Assembly: GCA_017428765.1 (NCBI GenBank)
Contig: JAFRQF010000001.1
Coordinates: 1-44,228, forward strand
Direction: 5' to 3'
Length of the DNA stretch: 44,228 bases
DNA from: Erysipelotrichaceae bacterium
GTDB lineage: Bacteria > Bacillota_I > Bacilli_A > Erysipelotrichales > Erysipelotrichaceae
Shown here: positions 21,400 through 30,763 of the stretch, piece by piece
How positions within the stretch are numbered: position 1 is the stretch's first letter
How the letters are laid out: every line of letters starts with the position of its first letter
Notes under the pieces: model-generated
Database searches by the model: none
What the model was told of the DNA's origin: nothing
The model's input: the letters and a program-made list of their open reading frames with translations, nothing else
Made by a program: the position numbers and the translations under genes

Positions 21400-23904
21400 T
21401 TATTCATCAGATTCAGAAGCTTCCGTTTCTTCGACAGGAGCTTCTTCTTTTGTTTCCTCATCGGAGTGTGCCATCAGCGAGACAGTGGAGACGACGGTGC
21501 CTTCCTGCGGTTTGATCAGGCGGACACCTTGTGTCGCACGGCCCATCGTTGAAACTTTCTCGAGATGGATACGGATGATGATACCATCATTTGTCATGAT
21601 CAGGCAGTCCTCATCGCCGTTGACAGCTTTGAGTGCCACCAGGTCGCCGTTCTTCTCATTGATGTTGATGGTCTTGACGCCCTTCGCACCTCTGGAAGTC
21701 AGACGGTACTCTTCGACCGGTGTCTGCTTGCCATATCCGTTCTTGGAGACGACCAGGATCTTGGATCCTTCCACATCGGTACACATGCCGATGACTTCGG
21801 AGCCGTCGACATTCATACCTTTGACGCCTGTCGCATTTCTGCCCATCGCACGTACACCTCTCTCATCGAAACGCACGGCCTTGCCATTCGCTGCACCGAT
21901 GATGATCTGTGAATCACCCAATGTCGGTCTGACGGCAACAAGTTCATCATCTTCTTTCAAGGAGATGGCGATCTTGCCGTTCTGACGGATCGATTCAAAT
22001 TCGGAAGCCGGTACTCTCTTACATAAGCCATTCTTCGTGACGAAGAAGAGGTAGCCCTTGATCTCCCATTCACGGTTGATCGGAACCAGTGCCTTGACCT
22101 TCTCATCTTTTTCGATGTTGATGATGTTGATCATTGGGATGCCTTTCGCATTGCGGGAAGCTTCCGGAATATTGAAGCCCTTGATGCGGTAGACTTTTCC
22201 TTTGTTGGTGAAGATCAGTAAGAAGTCATGCGTTGACATTGTGATGTTCTGATCGACGACATCATCTTCATTCAGGCTCATGCCTTTGACACCTCTGCCG
22301 CCTCGATTCTGCAGACGGTAGGTATCGATCGGCAGACGCTTGATGTAGCCGTTGTTGCTTAAGGAGATGATGACGTCTTCCATCGGGATGAGATCTTCAT
22401 CTTCCACCGAGACATCGCCGTCGATGATCTCGGTACGTCTCTTGTCACCATATCTTTCCTTGATCGCCGTCAGTTCATCTTTGATGATCTGTAAGACACG
22501 GGAATGATTTGCCAATATATCTTTGAGATCGGCGATCTCAATATATAATTCATTGAGTTCGTTGACGATCTTCTCTCTGGACAGACCTGTAAGTCTTCTT
22601 AACTGCATATCCAGTATTGCTTTACCCTGGACCTCATCGATGCCGAACTCTTCATTGAGTTTCATCATCGCTTCGTCATCATCTTTGGAACTGCGGATGA
22701 TCTCGACGACGCGGTCGATATTATCCAAAGCAATCTTCAATCCTTCCAAAAGGTGAGCACGCTTTTCATCTTCGTTGAGATCGTATTTCGTTCTTCTTCT
22801 TACGACATCGATCTGATGATCGATGTAATGCTGAATGATCTCCCGTAAGGATAACAACATCGGTCTGTTGTTGACCAGGACGTTGTTGTTGATACCGAAA
22901 GATGACTGGACCGGTGTGAGTTTATACAGCTGATTGAGTACAACTTCCGGCTGCACATCCTTTTTCAATTCGATCTCAATGCGGATACCGTTGCGGTCGT
23001 TGGAAAGGTCTTTGAGTTCGGAAATACCGTCAATGATCTTTTCTTTGGCCAGCTGGTGGATCTTTTCGAACATCACCAGTTTGTTGACAAGATACGGGAT
23101 CTCTTTGATCGTGATCTTGTGTTTGCCCTGATGCATGTCTTCGATCTCGACTTTCGAACGCATGATGATGGATCCGCGTCCGGTCTCATATGCCTGACGG
23201 ATACCGGATCTGCCGACGATGTAACCGCCGGTAGGGAAGTCCGGTCCCGGGATATATTCCATCAGTTCGGTCGTCGTGATTTCCGGATTGTCCATGACGG
23301 CGATGACGCCGTCGATCGTTTCACCTAAGTTGTGCGTCGGCATATTGGTCGCCATACCGACAGCGATACCCATCGAACCGTTGACCAGAAGGTTAGGGAA
23401 TCGGCTTGGAAGGGCGACCGGTTCTTTGTGTCTGGCATCGTAGTTGTCGCGCCAGTCGACCGTTTCTTTCTTGATATCCTGAAGCAGTTCCAGGGAGATC
23501 TTGGACATACGTGCTTCGGTATAACGCATCGCCGCAGCACCATCACCATCCAACGAACCGAAGTTACCGTGTCCATCGACCAATGGATAACGGTAGGAGA
23601 ACGGCTGAGCCATACGGACCATCGTATCATAGATCGCCGTATCGCCATGCGGGTGATATTTACCCATAACTTCACCGACGATATTCGCCGACTTGACATG
23701 CGGTTTATCCGGCAGGAAACCGGCATCATACATTGCCCATAAGACTCTTCTGTGGACCGGCTTCATTCCGTCTCTTACATCCGGCAGGGCACGGTCGATG
23801 ATGACCGACATCGAATAACTTAAGAAGTCTTCACGCATCTCCGAAGAGATGTTGACTTCTTTCATATTTCCGTGATTGAAAAATCTGTTATCTAATTCTT
23901 CCAT
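21400..23904 (-). CDS. gyrA: DNA gyrase subunit A
   Basis: An 834-residue breakage-reunion subunit. The catalytic Tyr lies in [11 protein letters not shown], and the quinolone region reads [22 protein letters not shown], with Thr at the E. coli Ser83 position and Asp at the Asp87 position. Six C-terminal beta-pinwheel blades follow, beginning with a GyrA box QNRGGRG. The C-terminus is acidic. It starts 9 bp after the gyrB stop, with TAAGGAGG overlapping that stop. It is the end of the S4 protein-recF-gyrB-gyrA block. Confidence 0.97.
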   Translation of the reverse strand: MEELDNRFFNHGNMKEVNISSEMREDFLSYSMSVIIDRALPDVRDGMKPVHRRVLWAMYDAGFLPDKPHVKSANIVGEVMGKYHPHGDTAIYDTMVRMAQPFSYRYPLVDGHGNFGSLDGDGAAAMRYTEARMSKISLELLQDIKKETVDWRDNYDARHKEPVALPSRFPNLLVNGSMGIAVGMATNMPTHNLGETIDGVIAVMDNPEITTTELMEYIPGPDFPTGGYIVGRSGIRQAYETGRGSIIMRSKVEIEDMHQGKHKITIKEIPYLVNKLVMFEKIHQLAKEKIIDGISELKDLSNDRNGIRIEIELKKDVQPEVVLNQLYKLTPVQSSFGINNNVLVNNRPMLLSLREIIQHYIDHQIDVVRRRTKYDLNEDEKRAHLLEGLKIALDNIDRVVEIIRSSKDDDEAMMKLNEEFGIDEVQGKAILDMQLRRLTGLSREKIVNELNELYIEIADLKDILANHSRVLQIIKDELTAIKERYGDKRRTEIIDGDVSVEDEDLIPMEDVIISLSNNGYIKRLPIDTYRLQNRGGRGVKGMSLNEDDVVDQNITMSTHDFLLIFTNKGKVYRIKGFNIPEASRNAKGIPMINIINIEKDEKVKALVPINREWEIKGYLFFVTKNGLCKRVPASEFESIRQNGKIAISLKEDDELVAVRPTLGDSQIIIGAANGKAVRFDERGVRAMGRNATGVKGMNVDGSEVIGMCTDVEGSKILVVSKNGYGKQTPVEEYRLTSRGAKGVKTININEKNGDLVALKAVNGDEDCLIMTNDGIIIRIHLEKVSTMGRATQGVRLIKPQEGTVVSTVSLMAHSDEETKEEAPVEETEASESDE

Positions 23905-23913
23905 GCGGCCTCC

Positions 23914-25860
23914 TTAAATATCCAGGTTCTTGACGAAGTGCGCATTTTCAACGATGAAGTTCTTTCTAGGTTCGACTTCATCGCCCATCAGCATCGAGAA
24001 TACTGCATCGGCATCGATCGCATCCTTGATGGTGACACGCTTCAAAGTTCTGTGTTCCGGATCCAGTGTGGTCTCCCAGAGCTGGCTCGGGTCCATCTCA
24101 CCAAGTCCTTTGTAACGCTGTACGTCATACTTCTCGTCGCCGAAGTCGCGTTTTGCCAGTTCGAGCTCTTCATCGGAATAACAGTAACGCAAAGTCCTTT
24201 GACCTTTGAATAATTTATATAGAGGAGGCATTGCCAGATAGACATAACCTCCTTCGATCAGCGGACGGAAGAAACGATACAGGAACGTCAGCATCAAAGT
24301 AGAGATATGTTGACCGTCGACATCGGCATCGGTCATGATGACGATCTTGTGGTAACGCAGTTTGGAAATATCGATATCCTTGCCATAGCCGCAGCCGAAG
24401 GCTTGTATCATCATACGGATCTCAGCATTGTCGAAGATCTTGTGTTCTCTTGCCTTTTCGACGTTGAGGATCTTGCCTCGTAAAGGCAGGACTGCCTGGA
24501 AGTTGGAATCTCTTCCCTGCTGCGCGGAGCCGCCGGCGGAATTACCCTCGACGATGTAGATCTCACAGATCGACGCGTCTCTCGAAGCACAGTCTTTCAG
24601 TTTGGTCGGCAGGTTGCCAGAACCGAAATCATCTTTTCTTCTGACACTTTCCCTGGCTTTCTGCGCAGCGAGTCTTGCCTCGGATGCGGATTTTGCCTTT
24701 TCAATGATGATCTTGGCGACATCCGGATTTTCCAGAAGATAACGTTTTAAGAAATCACCGAAAATCTTGTTGACGACCGGGCGGACTTCCGCGTTGCCAA
24801 GCTTTCCTTTGGTCTGACCTTCGTATTGGGGATCCGGGTGTTTGACGGAGATGATCGCCGTCAGTCCTTCTCTCAAATCATCGATCGAAAGATTGGCATC
24901 ATCTTTCTTTAACTGGTTGTTTTCTCTGGCGTAGGCATTGATGACTCTTGACAGTGTCTGTCTGAAGCCATCCATATGCATGCCGCCGTCCGGTGTGAAG
25001 ATATTGTTACAGAAGGAATAGACCTTCTCGGTATAGGAAGTATTGTAGCGAAGGGAAACTTCCACAGCGATCTGGGTCGCCGCATCCGCCCCGTCACAAT
25101 ATAAAACATCTTCAAAAAGTTTTGTTTCGCCTTCATCGAGGAATTCGACATATTCTTTGATACCGCCTTCATAACAGAAGGAATGGGTACCTTTCATTTC
25201 ATCGTCTTTTTCCCAGTTGAACGCAAAAGCGATCCCTTTATTCAGAAAGGCCATCTGGCGGATCCTGTTGAAGAGGGTCTCATAATCATAGACCGTTCCT
25301 TCTTTGAATATTTCAGGATCAGCTTTGAAGCGTACGATCGATCCGGTGTCTTTGATATCACAGATACCGATCTCTTTCAAAGGCTGGTCGACTTTGCCGC
25401 CGTTCTTGAAACGGATAAAGTAGACCTTGCCACCTTTATGAACGGTGACTTCGACCCATTCCGATAAGGCATTGACGACGGAAGCACCAACGCCATGCAG
25501 ACCGCCGGAGACTTTATAGGCACCGCCGCCGAACTTGCCGCCGGCATGAAGCACGGTAAAGATCGTTTCCACGGTGGAAACGCCGGTCTTCGGGTGGATC
25601 TCGACAGGCATGCCTCGGCCGTCATCCTTGACGGTGACGACATCATCGGAATCGACGGAGACTTCGATCTTCGTCGCATAACCGGCTAAGGCCTCATCAA
25701 CGGAGTTATCGATGATCTCCCAGACCAGATGATGAAGTCCGGTCGAAGAGGTCGTACCGATGTACATGCCCGGTCTTTTCCTTACGGCTTCAAGACCTTC
25801 CAGTACTTGTATATCATCAGAAGTATAGTTGTCATGTTTGATACTCGTATTAGACATCAT
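23914..25860 (-). CDS. gyrB: DNA gyrase subunit B
   Basis: A 648-residue ATPase subunit. It has the GHKL ATP site (NSVDEALAGY, DDGRGMPVEIHPKTG, GGLHGVGASVVNALSEW), the transducer domain, then the TOPRIM motifs EGNSAGGSAQQGRD and DADVDGQHI, and the C-terminal RYKGLGEMDPSQLWETT. Its start overlaps the recF stop by 11 bp, with GGAGGA upstream; a second ATG immediately follows the first. Translational coupling to recF is likely. Confidence 0.97.
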   Translation of the reverse strand: MMSNTSIKHDNYTSDDIQVLEGLEAVRKRPGMYIGTTSSTGLHHLVWEIIDNSVDEALAGYATKIEVSVDSDDVVTVKDDGRGMPVEIHPKTGVSTVETIFTVLHAGGKFGGGAYKVSGGLHGVGASVVNALSEWVEVTVHKGGKVYFIRFKNGGKVDQPLKEIGICDIKDTGSIVRFKADPEIFKEGTVYDYETLFNRIRQMAFLNKGIAFAFNWEKDDEMKGTHSFCYEGGIKEYVEFLDEGETKLFEDVLYCDGADAATQIAVEVSLRYNTSYTEKVYSFCNNIFTPDGGMHMDGFRQTLSRVINAYARENNQLKKDDANLSIDDLREGLTAIISVKHPDPQYEGQTKGKLGNAEVRPVVNKIFGDFLKRYLLENPDVAKIIIEKAKSASEARLAAQKARESVRRKDDFGSGNLPTKLKDCASRDASICEIYIVEGNSAGGSAQQGRDSNFQAVLPLRGKILNVEKAREHKIFDNAEIRMMIQAFGCGYGKDIDISKLRYHKIVIMTDADVDGQHISTLMLTFLYRFFRPLIEGGYVYLAMPPLYKLFKGQRTLRYCYSDEELELAKRDFGDEKYDVQRYKGLGEMDPSQLWETTLDPEHRTLKRVTIKDAIDADAVFSMLMGDEVEPRKNFIVENAHFVKNLDI

Positions 25861-26899
25861 ATTCCTCCTTTAATTCGATCAGTTTGTATTTCTTTTGGAT
25901 ATTCAGATTTTTGATATCGGTATTGGTGATGATGACCTGGGTGTCATCAGGGATGATGTTCAATAATCTTTCCTGATTCTCTTTGTCCAGTTCGGAGAGG
26001 ATATCATCCAATAAGACGATCGGCGTGACCGATGACATGTACTGGATGTATCGCATCAAGGCAAATTTGAAGGCGATCAGGACCATACGCTTCTGTCCTT
26101 GCGAAGCAATGGAATTGAGTTCATAGCCGTCCATATAGAAACTGTAGTCATCATGGTGGGGACCGAAAGTCGTGTAGTGATAATAGCGGTCCTTTTCCTT
26201 GGCATCTTGGATCTTGTCTTCGACATCTTCGATCTCGCAGCACTTCTTATAAGTGACAAGGATCTCACTGTCCTTACCGGAGATCAGCTGATAATAATCG
26301 GAGATGTGACGGTTGATGATCGCAAAGAACTTCTTTCTTTCATCAAGGATGATCTTGATCATCGGTGCCATCGATTCTTCGATCACTCCCAATAGGAGCT
26401 CATCGATCTCCAGTTCCTTCAGCAATCTGTTCTTATCTTTCAATAAAGAGTTGTATCTGAGTAAAGACTGAACATAAGTTTTGGAGACTTTAGAGACTTC
26501 GATGTCGACGAGCTTTCTTCTCTCGCCCGGAGACTGGGTGAACAGTTCAAGATCGCTCGGTTTGAAAAGGATGGCATTGACTTCGCCGATGAACTGCGAA
26601 GTGCGTTTGACCAGGCTGTTATCGATATAAAGGGACTTGCCTTTTTTATTGATGACGACCTTATACTCTTTGTCGGGAGTATTTAAAATGATGCGGGCAT
26701 ATTCCTGTCCCTTACGGATCAGGTCCGCATCGTTGTTCGTCCGATACGATTTGGTGTTGGAAACGACGATGATACTTTCAAGGATATTCGTCTTGCCGGT
26801 ACCATTCTTTCCGATGATGATGTTCAGATGAGGATCGAATTCAAAAAAATTACGCTTGTAATTACGATAATCGCTGAGACGGATCGTTCTTACTGGCAT
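25850..26899 (-). CDS. recF: DNA replication/repair protein RecF
   Basis: A 349-residue SMC-like ATPase that recruits RecR/RecA at gaps. Walker A GKNGTGKTNILESI is near residue 30, the ABC signature-like segment SQGQKRMVLIAFKFAL near 265, and Walker B VLLDDILSELD near 300. It overlaps the S4-domain gene by 10 bp and gyrB by 11 bp, the classical arrangement in Bacillota. Confidence 0.96.
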   Translation of the reverse strand: MPVRTIRLSDYRNYKRNFFEFDPHLNIIIGKNGTGKTNILESIIVVSNTKSYRTNNDADLIRKGQEYARIILNTPDKEYKVVINKKGKSLYIDNSLVKRTSQFIGEVNAILFKPSDLELFTQSPGERRKLVDIEVSKVSKTYVQSLLRYNSLLKDKNRLLKELEIDELLLGVIEESMAPMIKIILDERKKFFAIINRHISDYYQLISGKDSEILVTYKKCCEIEDVEDKIQDAKEKDRYYHYTTFGPHHDDYSFYMDGYELNSIASQGQKRMVLIAFKFALMRYIQYMSSVTPIVLLDDILSELDKENQERLLNIIPDDTQVIITNTDIKNLNIQKKYKLIELKEEYDV

Positions 26900-27108
26900 A
26901 TTCTGAAAGCCTCATCATCGATCTTCACAAGATCGTTCTCATAAAGTTTCCTGCCTCTGCGGTCTTCTTTTTCTTCGTTGACGAAGACTTCGTGTTCCTT
27001 TAAGAAGAACTTCGCTTCCCCGCCCGAAGAGATCAGATCACAGATCTTGAGAAACTGTCCGAGACTGATGAATTCATCATCAATCTTCACTTCTTTGATC
27101 ACAGCCAT
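26890..27108 (-). CDS. S4-domain RNA-binding protein (YaaA-like)
   Basis: A 72-residue protein consisting of a single S4 domain, with the pattern ISLGQFLKICDLISSGGEAK then VFVNEEKEDRRGRKL, as in Bacillus YaaA between dnaN and recF. It probably binds structured RNA; its physiological role is not known to me. The ATG has no Shine-Dalgarno, and TATAAT ends 10 bases upstream, so the transcript for this four-gene block may be nearly leaderless. Confidence 0.9.
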   Translation of the reverse strand: MAVIKEVKIDDEFISLGQFLKICDLISSGGEAKFFLKEHEVFVNEEKEDRRGRKLYENDLVKIDDEAFRICQ

Positions 27109-27118
27109 ATACGTTTAA

Positions 27119-27147
27119 ATTATAGCATTTTTGGCCTTATTTTTCCA
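27119..27147 (-). promoter_or_regulatory. Promoter of the S4-recF-gyrB-gyrA block
   Basis: On the minus strand TATAAT (27119-27124) is preceded at 17 bp by TGGAAA. A second TATAAT occurs about 35 bp further upstream. The dnaN terminator lies before both, so gyrase genes have their own promoter. Confidence 0.6.
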
Positions 27148-27176
27148 TTTTCGGGTCATTATAAAAACACGTGCTC

Positions 27177-27215
27177 CACCTAATAAAAATAAGAACCCGT
27201 CTGTAACGGGCTCTT
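27177..27215 (-). terminator. dnaN terminator
   Basis: On the minus strand AAGAGCCCGT and ACGGGTTCTT (arms 27191-27215, one G-T pair) are followed by ATTTTTATT. Confidence 0.85.
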
Positions 27216-27245
27216 TTTCGGTTTATTTTTGATTTTCTGTTTTTT

Positions 27246-28367
27246 TTAACGATAAGTTCTTACCGGTGAGATCAGCTGAACAAGTGAGTCATCATCTTCT
27301 CTTTTGACGACCATCGGTTTGAGTTCGCCGGAGAAATTGATCGTGACGGTGTCGGCATTGACGGCCTTCAAGGCATCCTGCAGATACTTACCGGAACAGG
27401 AGATCTCGAGCGGATCGCCTTCATAGGAGATGACCGGTATCCTTTCAAAGGAAGATAACATCGTCTGATTGGTGGATGTCAGTTCCAGTTTCTGCGAGTC
27501 GATGCTCATCTTGATGGTGTTCTTGCCATCCGCCTTGATGAACAGAGTCCTGTCGATCGCGCGGATCAGGTCTTTGGCGGAGACGACCAGCTTCTGGGCG
27601 AAAGATGCCGGGATGAGTCTGGAAGTATCCGGGAACTCATCGTCGAGAAGTCTTGTCTCGATGATCGAATTGCCGAAGATGAAAGAGATCTTCTGGTTGT
27701 CGATGGCGATCGTGACTTCTTCTTCATTGACGATGGAATGGCAGATCTCATTGAGATACTTGGAAGGGACCGTGATGTTGAAATCGAGGTCCTGGTCGAT
27801 ATCCAGTGTCTTGGAAGCCAGACGGTAGGAGTCAGTCGCATTGACATAGATCTTATTGCCGGCAGCCTTGAAGTTGACGCCGGTCAGAACAGGTCTGGTT
27901 TCCTTGTCTGAGCAGGCAAAGGAAGTCTCATCGACGAGCTGCTGGAAAAGGGCAGTTTTAAGTTTGAATGGCGAATTGTCGCGGGTATCGAAACCGATGT
28001 TCGGATATTCGGAGGCATCCATGCCGTTGACTTTGAATTCGGAATTGCCACCGGAGATCTTGATCAAAGTGCCGTCGATCGTTTCCACATTGATGAAATC
28101 GGAATCGATCTTCCGCACGATCTCCAGAAGATATCTTGCCTCAAGGACGTTTTCTCCCGCTTCGTTGATGATCAGCGCATTCCTATCATTATTATTGATG
28201 GCTGTACGGATGGAGATGTTGGAATCCGATGAGACCAGGACGAGAGAATTTTCGCTGACACTGATCTTGATACCGGACAAGGACGGCAACGGTGTTGTCG
28301 AAGATATGGCTCTGGATGAAAGTGACAGAGCATCCAGAAATTCTTTCTTTGCGATTTTGAAATTCAT
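27246..28367 (-). CDS. dnaN: DNA polymerase III beta sliding clamp
   Basis: A 373-residue ring-forming processivity clamp with three DnaN domains. The typical C-terminal strand ends LVQLISPVRTYR, and the middle domain contains FACSDKETRPVLTGVNF. The start has ACGGAGG upstream. It lies 142 bp after dnaA; the spacer holds two DnaA boxes. Confidence 0.97.
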   Translation of the reverse strand: MNFKIAKKEFLDALSLSSRAISSTTPLPSLSGIKISVSENSLVLVSSDSNISIRTAINNNDRNALIINEAGENVLEARYLLEIVRKIDSDFINVETIDGTLIKISGGNSEFKVNGMDASEYPNIGFDTRDNSPFKLKTALFQQLVDETSFACSDKETRPVLTGVNFKAAGNKIYVNATDSYRLASKTLDIDQDLDFNITVPSKYLNEICHSIVNEEEVTIAIDNQKISFIFGNSIIETRLLDDEFPDTSRLIPASFAQKLVVSAKDLIRAIDRTLFIKADGKNTIKMSIDSQKLELTSTNQTMLSSFERIPVISYEGDPLEISCSGKYLQDALKAVNADTVTINFSGELKPMVVKREDDDSLVQLISPVRTYR

Positions 28368-28509
28368 GCGCGCCTCCGTGTGTTTTGTTTTATTACCATT
28401 TCATAAAAATTATCATCATTACCTTGTGGAAAATTGTGGAAAACTTTGAAACAGTCTGTATTTATACTTAAATCTTACCATTTTTAAAGGTGTAAAGAAT
28501 GGTGGATAC
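28368..28509. other. dnaA-dnaN spacer with two DnaA boxes
   Basis: Two tandem TGTGGAAAA sequences (28425-28433 and 28435-28443), the reverse complement of the TTTTCCACA boxes at oriC, lie in this spacer. Such boxes downstream of dnaA form the second half of a bipartite origin in other Bacillota, so this may be part of the origin or control dnaN transcription. Confidence 0.65.
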
Positions 28510-29874
28510 TTAATGGATACGTCCTTCGATCTCGTTGATCGCCTTGAGATACAAAGGATCGGTTTTGATCTTCTTTTCCACAGAAGCGATGCCGCTCATG
28601 ACTGTGGAATGGTCTCTGCCGCCGAATTCTCTGCCGATATCATCGTATGTGGCATCCAGCAGCTTCCTGCACAGGTACATCGCGATCTGTCTGGCATTGG
28701 AGATGTTCTTGGTACGGTTGGCGGATGTGATCTGTTGTTTGGTGAGGTTGTAATAATCACATACCGCCTTACGTACCGTTGGAATAGCTAATTCGTTCTT
28801 TGATTCCTTGATCTGATCCTTGAAGGCTTCGATCGCCAGTTTCAAAGTGATGCGGTTTCCTTCCTCCAAATTAGGGAACATCGCCGAATAAAAAAGGAGC
28901 CGGTTGACCGCTCCTTCCAAAGACCTCACGTCCTGGGAGAAGTTGGTGGCAAGATAATTGAATACTTCATCATCGATATCGTCGATGGAAGATTTGTTGT
29001 AACCCGGATAATTGGCGACTTTCATCTTTAATATATTGATGGAAGTCTCGTATTCTGGCGCTTCGATGTTGACATTGAGTCCCTGATTGAAACGGGAGAT
29101 GATACGATCGGAAAGTCCGCGGATCTCGCCCGGTGTGCGGTCGGAAGTGATGCAGATCTGCTTCTTGTTATTGATCAGTTCGTTATAGATCGTGAAGAAA
29201 AGCTCATTCGTTTTGTCTTTTCCCGCAATATTCTGGATGTCGTCGATCAGAAGCAGGTCAAGATTCTCGAAAACTTCCTTCAGTTCGTCAAAACGGTTCT
29301 CCTGCGAAGCTTTTTTGACATTATCGACGAATTCCAGTCCGCTCAACATGCCGATATTCTTTTCCGGGAACATCGCTCTGACCTGATTGCCGATGGCATT
29401 GAGCAGGTGTGTCTTGCCAAGTCCCGGATTTCCGTAGATGAATAACGGATTGAATATGACACCGAGATTGGAAGCACAGGTCATTGCCGCAAGCTGGGCC
29501 TGGGCGTTGGATCTGCCGACCACGAAATTCGCAAATGTCTGATTCCGGTCGATCTTTCTGGTAAGAAAATCATTTACTGCCGGGTTTTTCGGAACGCTGT
29601 TTGACCTAGTATTAAAATCATCCTGCTGGATGACCTTGATCGACATGTGTTTTCCCATCACTTCTTCCAGGCAGCTCTCGATCAGGTCGATATGTTCGGA
29701 CATGATCGCAAAATTAATGAAGGCCGGAACGGTGACGATGGCTTCATTGTCGTTTAATGATACAAGTTTTGAATCGAAGTATGGCAGTACACTTTCAGCG
29801 ATCTGACCGGAGTCAGCTATATTCTTAAGGGTCTGCGACCACTTGTCATTTAAGTAAAAATCGATAGTTGTCAT
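28510..29874 (-). CDS. dnaA: Chromosomal replication initiator DnaA
   Basis: A 454-residue AAA+ initiator. Domain I is at 1-85, a short linker at 90-115, and the ATPase domain has Walker A GNPGLGKTHLL and Walker B LLLIDDIQNI. The C-terminal DNA-binding domain has the signature GGRDHSTVMSGIASVEKKI. GAGG lies nine bases before the ATG. The DnaA-box cluster directly upstream suggests autoregulation. Confidence 0.98.
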   Translation of the reverse strand: MTTIDFYLNDKWSQTLKNIADSGQIAESVLPYFDSKLVSLNDNEAIVTVPAFINFAIMSEHIDLIESCLEEVMGKHMSIKVIQQDDFNTRSNSVPKNPAVNDFLTRKIDRNQTFANFVVGRSNAQAQLAAMTCASNLGVIFNPLFIYGNPGLGKTHLLNAIGNQVRAMFPEKNIGMLSGLEFVDNVKKASQENRFDELKEVFENLDLLLIDDIQNIAGKDKTNELFFTIYNELINNKKQICITSDRTPGEIRGLSDRIISRFNQGLNVNIEAPEYETSINILKMKVANYPGYNKSSIDDIDDEVFNYLATNFSQDVRSLEGAVNRLLFYSAMFPNLEEGNRITLKLAIEAFKDQIKESKNELAIPTVRKAVCDYYNLTKQQITSANRTKNISNARQIAMYLCRKLLDATYDDIGREFGGRDHSTVMSGIASVEKKIKTDPLYLKAINEIEGRIH

Positions 29875-29879
29875 TTTAA

Positions 29880-30225
29880 AAGCCTCATAGAGGTAAGTTC
29901 ATAATAACATAAGTTTTCCACAATTTTAAGCTCGTAAAAGGAACAGTTTTCCACAATCCACAATCGTTTTCTCACAAAAAAGCTATTATTTCCACACCGA
30001 TTCTTAGTTTTCCACATTTTTCCACAATTTGAATTTTGTTGAAAAAATGTTGGATATTTTTCCACTTCTATTTCCACTGTTGACAAATGTGTAAGACAGA
30101 AGTTTTCCACAATCCCTTTTCTTAAAATATATATCGGAAAACCCTTTAAATAAAGGATAATTTAAAGTTTTCCACATTTCAACAACACGTGGAAAATGCG
30201 AAAAAGTGGATGTGGAAAACTATGA
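29880..30225. other. oriC: Replication origin (oriC) with DnaA-box cluster
   Basis: Between dnaA and the divergent Nudix gene there are exact TTTTCCACA boxes at 29914, 29947, 30008, 30018, 30103 and 30168, and an inverted copy at 30211-30219, plus near matches (30058, 30188). All six plus-strand boxes share one orientation. AT-rich DNA at 30118-30165 is a candidate unwinding element. The consensus here has T at the third position, where E. coli and B. subtilis use A (TTATCCACA). Genes on the left are mostly on the minus strand, pointing away from this site. Confidence 0.92.
30154..30182 (-). promoter_or_regulatory. Candidate dnaA promoter overlapping a DnaA box
   Basis: On the minus strand TTGAAA (30177-30182), 17 bp, TATCCT (30154-30159). 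The spacer contains the DnaA box at 30168, so DnaA could repress its own gene. Confidence 0.45.
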
Positions 30226-30255
30226 TTTTTTATGAATTGTAAAGGGAGTGTAAAA

Positions 30256-30360
30256 ATGAAAACGCTTTCCAGTATTCAACAATTTATTGTGCATTGTGTA
30301 AAATATAGACATGAAACGCACCCAACAATGCATACTGACCAATATCTGTCTTATATATAA
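30256..30360 (+). CDS. Possible 34-residue leader ORF overlapping the Nudix start
   Basis: An ATG at 30256 has a good Shine-Dalgarno (AAAGGGAG, six bases away) and opens a 34-codon frame, MKTLSSIQQFIVHCVKYRHE onward, ending at 30360 in a different frame from the Nudix gene, whose ATG at 30311 has no such site. It may be a leader peptide whose translation affects the Nudix gene, or chance. No family recognised. Confidence 0.3.
   Translation: MKTLSSIQQFIVHCVKYRHETHPTMHTDQYLSYI
30299..30304 (+). promoter_or_regulatory. -10 box of the Nudix gene
   Basis: TAAAAT ends six bases before the ATG at 30311; TTCAAC lies 18 bp upstream as a -35 candidate. Transcription would start at or beside the start codon. 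Confidence 0.5.
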
Positions 30361-30763
30361 GGATGATGAGATCCTAGTCGTCGACCGAAAAAAAGAAGAC
30401 TGGCCGGGTCTGACCTTCCCGGGCGGCCATGTGGAAAAAGATGAAGACTTTCAGGCTTCCGTCATCCGCGAGGTGAAGGAAGAGACCGGTCTCACCATAA
30501 AAAGACCGATACTCTGCGGTATCGAAGAATTCAAAACGAAGGAAGAAGACCGCTACCTGATGCTGTACTACAAGACAGATAAGTTCTCCGGAAAGATACG
30601 CTCATCCAAAGAAGGAGAGGTCTTCTGGATCAGAAAAGAAGATATAGATAAGTATAAGCTCTCTTTGGATCTCAAGCGCATCTATAAGATCATGATGAGC
30701 GATGAACTCAGTGAACTCATCTACTATGAAAAAGACGGAAAATGGAGGTCGAAGATCGTATGA
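30311..30763 (+). CDS. Nudix hydrolase (MutT-like)
   Basis: A 150-residue Nudix protein with an intact box: GGHVEKDEDFQASVIREVKEETGL matches Gx5Ex7REUxEExGU. This family hydrolyses nucleoside diphosphates linked to another moiety; similarity in size and layout suggests an oxidised-dGTP-type diphosphatase, but substrate is not certain. There is no Shine-Dalgarno, and the -10 box is six bases upstream. The stop overlaps the next gene by ATGA, so the two are a unit. Confidence 0.85.
   Translation: MKRTQQCILTNICLIYKDDEILVVDRKKEDWPGLTFPGGHVEKDEDFQASVIREVKEETGLTIKRPILCGIEEFKTKEEDRYLMLYYKTDKFSGKIRSSKEGEVFWIRKEDIDKYKLSLDLKRIYKIMMSDELSELIYYEKDGKWRSKIV

Noticed and set aside
22800..23904. Quinolone-resistance change in GyrA
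   Set aside because: Thr at the Ser83 position is a natural state in many Gram-positives and Asp87 is kept; no resistance can be claimed from this.
27168..27173. CACGTG near 27.17 kb, and again near 30.19 kb, as parS sites
   Set aside because: Only the central six bases match; the flanking TGTTT/AAACA arms are missing. The 30.19 kb site is better explained by a DnaA-like box.
30311..30763. rpmH (L34) at its usual place beside dnaA
   Set aside because: The MKRT start is reminiscent, but the protein is a complete Nudix hydrolase; rpmH is not in the window.
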